Assembly (NCBI GenBank): GCA_020634935.1
Contig: JACKAT010000007.1
Coordinates: 99,080-163,079, forward strand
DNA from: Anaerolineales bacterium
GTDB lineage: Bacteria; Chloroflexota; Anaerolineae; 4572-78; J111
Direction: 5' to 3'
Length of the DNA: 64,000 nt
The notes below the pieces were generated by a model. The model ran no database searches. It had not been told where the DNA came from and saw only the letters and a list, made by a program, of their open reading frames with translations. The position numbers and the translations under genes were made by a program. This document shows positions 60,799-64,000 of the stretch, piece after piece (the stretch's first letter is position 1; every line of letters starts with the position of its first letter).

Positions 60799-63567
60799 AT
60801 GAATGTTCTCTTATCTAAATTAGCTGGAACTGTAATTCTGTCAGTGGGGTTGCTGATCGGTCTTCCCCTATCACTGGGGGCGATTGCTGCGGCCCCATCG
60901 GATGATTTACCGGAGCGTACTCTCGCCCCTTCTGTGCCGTTGCTCCAAAATGATTTACCGGATGGATTTCCGATTGTCACTGACACGGTTGGTCTTACCT
61001 GGGATGGTATCTCCGGCGATTGCGCCGTGTTTAGAGATGAAACCGGCGCTGTCTATTTGCATCGTCTACCTACTCAAGAAACGGTGACGATCACGACCAA
61101 ACCGGAACCCGCCGGCCCCCGTAAGGTGGTTATTTGGCAAGGTGTTGTCGTGTGGCGCAGCGATCGAGCCGGCGAGACCGGATTGTGGGGCTATTACGAC
61201 CCCGCTTGCAGCGACACGAACCGCTTTGGCGCTCAACCCATCGGCCCTTTTTACATTATCAGCCGCGCCAATGCCCATACCCCGGCCCTGTCCGGCGAAA
61301 TGTTGACCTTTGATACCTGGTCGCCCAAAGGTTGGTGGTATGTGGCCTTGGTTGAATTGGATGCTAACGACAATAATCTCCCGGATGCTATCGAGGCCGG
61401 TTATGACCCCACCGATAGTACGTTACTTACCCCGTTATCTACACCTTTCTGGCAAGGCGAGCGTGGACAGCGATTCTCGGATATTTACTGGGGAGATACT
61501 TATAAAATTGCTTGCTGGTTTGATAATGGCGCCGGCGTCGAGACCATTCAGTGCAATAATCTCAACCACTTGGCTAACCCATCGCCTTGGATCTACAGTT
61601 TTACGGCTGTCGCCAACACCCACATTCCGTTAGTAGACTGGGGCGGCGTCCTGGCCGTTCATCGCGATCTGCTGGTCTGGACCGATGCCCGCGACGAGCA
61701 ACTCAGTGGTTATGATATTCACATCATCGACCTCGATCTGGACGACGACGGGATTCTCAACCCCGATGACAACGATTTTGGTGAGGAGCAAACTGAGTTT
61801 ATAGTGGTTAATCGTCCTTGGCATCAGGATCATCCCGATGTCTGGTGGCCTTTTGTGGTCTGGAGTGACTATCGTAATGGCAACCAGCCTGATATTTACG
61901 CCTATGATCTAAGCCTGGACTCGGATGGTGATGGTCTGCCCAACTGGAAAGACCCCAACCGCTTTTGTATTGATCCCGCTGAGTTTCCGGTGGCGCTCCA
62001 TACCTCGGCTGAGACGACCCCTGAAATATGGGATGGGCAGGTTGTGTGGGTCGATGACCGGTATGAGAACAGCCTATATGGGGCTGTGCTAACTCCTCTA
62101 ACCCCCCAGCCTCGGCCATATCTGACCGGCTCGCCCCAAACCAGGGCAACCACCTGGGTGGATCAGGCTACCGCTACCTTTCCTCGTCTCGAAGATTTAC
62201 CGGGGTATGTTCAAGCCACCGGGCTTATCACGCGCTACAAATCATTCGACCAAGATGATAACTTAATCATTCACCGTGCCTGGTACCCACCAATCACTGG
62301 CTCGTATGTGACCGGGTTTGACTATTGCTACTTTGGCACACCGAATCAGAAACGCTATCTGGGGCGCTTCGGGCGCGGTTTTATTTACGATCAAGGTCTG
62401 GCTATGATCGCTCGGTCAATGCTGGCCCAATCCTCGCAGGCTGAAGATATTGGCCGTTTTATGTCCGGCTTGCAAAATAGCGACCAGTTGACAGTCACGC
62501 CGCCCGGCAGTTTTGGCTTTTCTTTTAATGGACAGGGCTACTGGGGTGAGAAGGACAACTTCTACGACATGGATTATTTACGCGGCGGGGCCAACGGTTG
62601 GCTGGGCTACGGCTATCTCTTTTATGACCGGCGCTTCGGCGATACCCAGTTTACGGCAGTGGCAACCGGTATTGGCGACTATATCTTGCCAGAGCAGATT
62701 CTCGTAGAAGACGATCCCCGCTACGGGCTGTTCAAGGGTGGCTATGGCGGTTGGCATGATACTGGGGAGACAGTTGAGTGGTACGATGGTCCTATCGAAT
62801 GGGTCTCGACCGAACACAACATCGATGTCTATTTTTTCCTGCGCGACTTGGGACGCCTTAGTGGAGACAGCCGCTACACTGAAGCCGCCATGTTACTCAA
62901 AGATAATATGCCAAAATTATGGGATGAGACTAAAGGGCGGTTGCATCAAGGTATGGGGCCCGATGGCACGCTTGATACGGCCGATGCCCTCGATGCTGCC
63001 TCCTGGGGGGCAATGTATTGGCTGGCTGTGGACGATTTGGAAAAAGCAAAGCGATCCCTGGTCTATGCCGACCAAGCTTATCTCAATGAAGTTACCGTTA
63101 CTAATACGGTTACCCTCAGTCCGGTGATAACAATTCGAGGCTATAAACCCTACAATGGCGTTGTCGAGAATGTTGATTGGTCGAACCAAGAACTGGTTTG
63201 GTCAGAGGGTTCGCTAGGGGTAGCTATGGCTAATCTCAAGTTAGGCTATGCGCTGGCAAATCAGTGTGATGCTGAAGGACAGATGTATATTCAAAAAGCC
63301 AGAAATATTGTGGCGCAGATGGAAGAAATGCAACGGTTAGACCCGGCCGGCGGTCTATTCTACACCGCCTATCCCGGTGCTGAAATTGGTGATTTTCCTC
63401 GCGCCCCCAGTGCCGCCGGAACGCTGTGGTTACTGATGGTTCAACAAGCCCTTGAGGATCAACAGTGGGGTGATGCTTTCTGGGGATCAGACCCGGCTCC
63501 TGTGGCAGCACCTGGCGGGGGCGCTTATGATCTGTTTCTACCATTGATCATGACAAGTTGCTTTTGA
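60799..63567 (+). CDS. Large secreted protein with Ca-binding loops, toroid domain and FLPLI C-terminal tail
   Basis: 922 residues. Signal peptide (1-33). The N-terminal 430 residues form a TolB-like propeller (VVWRSDRAGETGLWGYY, VVWSDYRNGNQPDIYAYDL, VVWVDDRYENSLYG) with two Asp-rich calcium loops (LDDDGILNPDDNDFG, DSDGDGLPNWKD). Residues about 500-890 are a helical toroid related to the protein at 52470 (NIDVYFFLRDLGRL, LWDETKGRL, DALDAASWGAMYW). The end YDLFLPLIMTSCF follows the (Y/F)LPL(I/V) pattern seen at the ends of many Chloroflexi exported proteins. Possibly a surface glycan-active enzyme. Strong RBS AAGGGGAG. Confidence 0.82.
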   Translation: MNVLLSKLAGTVILSVGLLIGLPLSLGAIAAAPSDDLPERTLAPSVPLLQNDLPDGFPIVTDTVGLTWDGISGDCAVFRDETGAVYLHRLPTQETVTITTKPEPAGPRKVVIWQGVVVWRSDRAGETGLWGYYDPACSDTNRFGAQPIGPFYIISRANAHTPALSGEMLTFDTWSPKGWWYVALVELDANDNNLPDAIEAGYDPTDSTLLTPLSTPFWQGERGQRFSDIYWGDTYKIACWFDNGAGVETIQCNNLNHLANPSPWIYSFTAVANTHIPLVDWGGVLAVHRDLLVWTDARDEQLSGYDIHIIDLDLDDDGILNPDDNDFGEEQTEFIVVNRPWHQDHPDVWWPFVVWSDYRNGNQPDIYAYDLSLDSDGDGLPNWKDPNRFCIDPAEFPVALHTSAETTPEIWDGQVVWVDDRYENSLYGAVLTPLTPQPRPYLTGSPQTRATTWVDQATATFPRLEDLPGYVQATGLITRYKSFDQDDNLIIHRAWYPPITGSYVTGFDYCYFGTPNQKRYLGRFGRGFIYDQGLAMIARSMLAQSSQAEDIGRFMSGLQNSDQLTVTPPGSFGFSFNGQGYWGEKDNFYDMDYLRGGANGWLGYGYLFYDRRFGDTQFTAVATGIGDYILPEQILVEDDPRYGLFKGGYGGWHDTGETVEWYDGPIEWVSTEHNIDVYFFLRDLGRLSGDSRYTEAAMLLKDNMPKLWDETKGRLHQGMGPDGTLDTADALDAASWGAMYWLAVDDLEKAKRSLVYADQAYLNEVTVTNTVTLSPVITIRGYKPYNGVVENVDWSNQELVWSEGSLGVAMANLKLGYALANQCDAEGQMYIQKARNIVAQMEEMQRLDPAGGLFYTAYPGAEIGDFPRAPSAAGTLWLLMVQQALEDQQWGDAFWGSDPAPVAAPGGGAYDLFLPLIMTSCF

Positions 63568-63610
63568 GGCAGTGCGTCTCTCATTTACAGATTAGAATAG
63601 AACGACCCAC

Positions 63611-63647
63611 AAAAAGGCTAGAGAACCATTTTTCTTCTGGCCTTTTT
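63611..63647. terminator. Intrinsic terminator after the large secreted protein
   Basis: AAAAAGGC (63611-63618) and GCCTTTTT (63640-63647) form a perfect 8-bp stem extended by partial pairing of AGAGAA with TTCTT, with the T-run in the right arm. It follows the stop codon at 63567 by 44 bp. Confidence 0.78.
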
Positions 63648-63853
63648 GAGATTAAGGCGGTTAGCTGGTAGCCAAAGATTTTTATTCTCATTGCTGTGTC
63701 GCAGGTTCCGTCGTACTCCCCTAAATCTATAAACTCCCCAACCCTAATTGTCCCATCGCCCATTTTGTGCTAATCTCTGAGTTTGCTGCGAGCTGATTTA
63801 CGTCAGGCGCTTTGGGAACTTCATCTGATGAAGAGAGTAGAAAGAGGGAAGCA

Positions 63854-64000
63854 ATGCCGTTTGCTCAACGAAGACCCCTGCCCCAGCCTGAACCGGGGCA
63901 ATCCGTTTTTGCCGGTCGCGAAAAAGAAATTGGTCTGTACCGGCTTCATTTTCATCGCCCTAAAGATCACCCGCAAGTCCGCTTAATCACCGCCGTCTCC
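63854..64000 (+). CDS. Start of a P-loop ATPase gene, cut by the window edge
   Basis: 49 residues remain open to the edge: MPFAQRRPLPQPEPGQSVFAGREKEIGLY ends in LITAVS (by landmarks FAGREKEIGLYRLHF and PQVRLITAVS). FxGRExE(I/L) a short distance before a beta strand is the lead-in to the P-loop of STAND/AAA-type ATPases (TPR or SARP regulators, conflict ATPases). RBS GAGGGA. The P-loop itself lies beyond the window. Confidence 0.65.
   Translation, partial: MPFAQRRPLPQPEPGQSVFAGREKEIGLYRLHFHRPKDHPQVRLITAVS

Overview
The window looks like a chromosomal stretch of a Chloroflexota (Chloroflexi) bacterium, probably of the Anaerolineae/Caldilinea-like kind. This rests on gene content, not on a marker gene: a large LuxR/MalT-type ATPase regulator, LysM and SH3b surface proteins with TPTP-type linkers, a secreted protein ending in a FLPLI-type tail, an F420-type LLM oxidoreductase, an S9 peptidase, a cobalamin-dependent methionine synthase, and an unusual density of dispersed palindromic repeats. 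No rRNA or tRNA gene was seen.

Layout. 0-1.1 kb: an RibD/DHFR-like gene (cut by the window edge) divergent from an HxlR regulator. 1.1-6.1 kb: an operon with a clear promoter encoding an eCIS-type (DUF4157) protein with a nuclease-like tail, a DUF3396-type immunity protein overlapping it by 4 bp, and an eCIS-type AAA+ ATPase. This is the most striking locus. 6.1-9.0 kb: a small ABM-like protein, an ECF sigma factor with a SnoaL tail and a DHA2 drug exporter. 9.4-13.2 kb: a two-component system with a small membrane protein and an ICMT-like methyltransferase, then an SDR gene; both units carry the same TTCACAAT direct-repeat operator. 13.2-15.7 kb: a MarR regulator facing a free-standing LuxR-type HTH protein, then a 1 kb gene-poor block of palindromes and an internally deleted winged-helix gene. 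15.8-19.2 kb: VOC protein, epoxide hydrolase and DJ-1/PfpI protein next to a YafY/WYL regulator. 19.5-26.7 kb: S9 peptidase, metH and a VapBC-like toxin-antitoxin pair. 26.7-35 kb: two MscS-like channels, a lipoprotein, SH3b and LysM surface proteins, a SirB1-like protein, an esterase and a SLOG-like protein. 35.5-45.6 kb: a subtilisin with a separate propeptide-like protein, an ABM protein, a nucleotidyltransferase, an LLM oxidoreductase between 123-bp inverted repeats, a VOC gene between two attC-like sites, a dehydrogenase fragment, a 17 x 20 bp minisatellite and the large LuxR regulator. 46-52.4 kb: FtsX-type permease, YjbQ, a zinc-ribbon protein, an MGDG-synthase-like glycosyltransferase and an MFS transporter. 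52.4-64 kb: two related toroid-type secreted proteins, a membrane-anchored APH-like kinase, a STAND-like ATPase with a winged helix, an HD-type protein, a YWTD-propeller membrane protein and the start of another ATPase.

The noncoding space is filled by at least five families of short palindromic elements. The main family (11 copies, about 120 bp when complete) has TTACGC ends, an inner inverted arm built on the palindrome GTGACAGTCAC, and a loop of about 53 nt. In two copies the loop is inverted relative to the outer arms, and a sibling element keeps the ends but uses another 11-bp palindrome. This looks like a modular element family and is the second highlight of the window.
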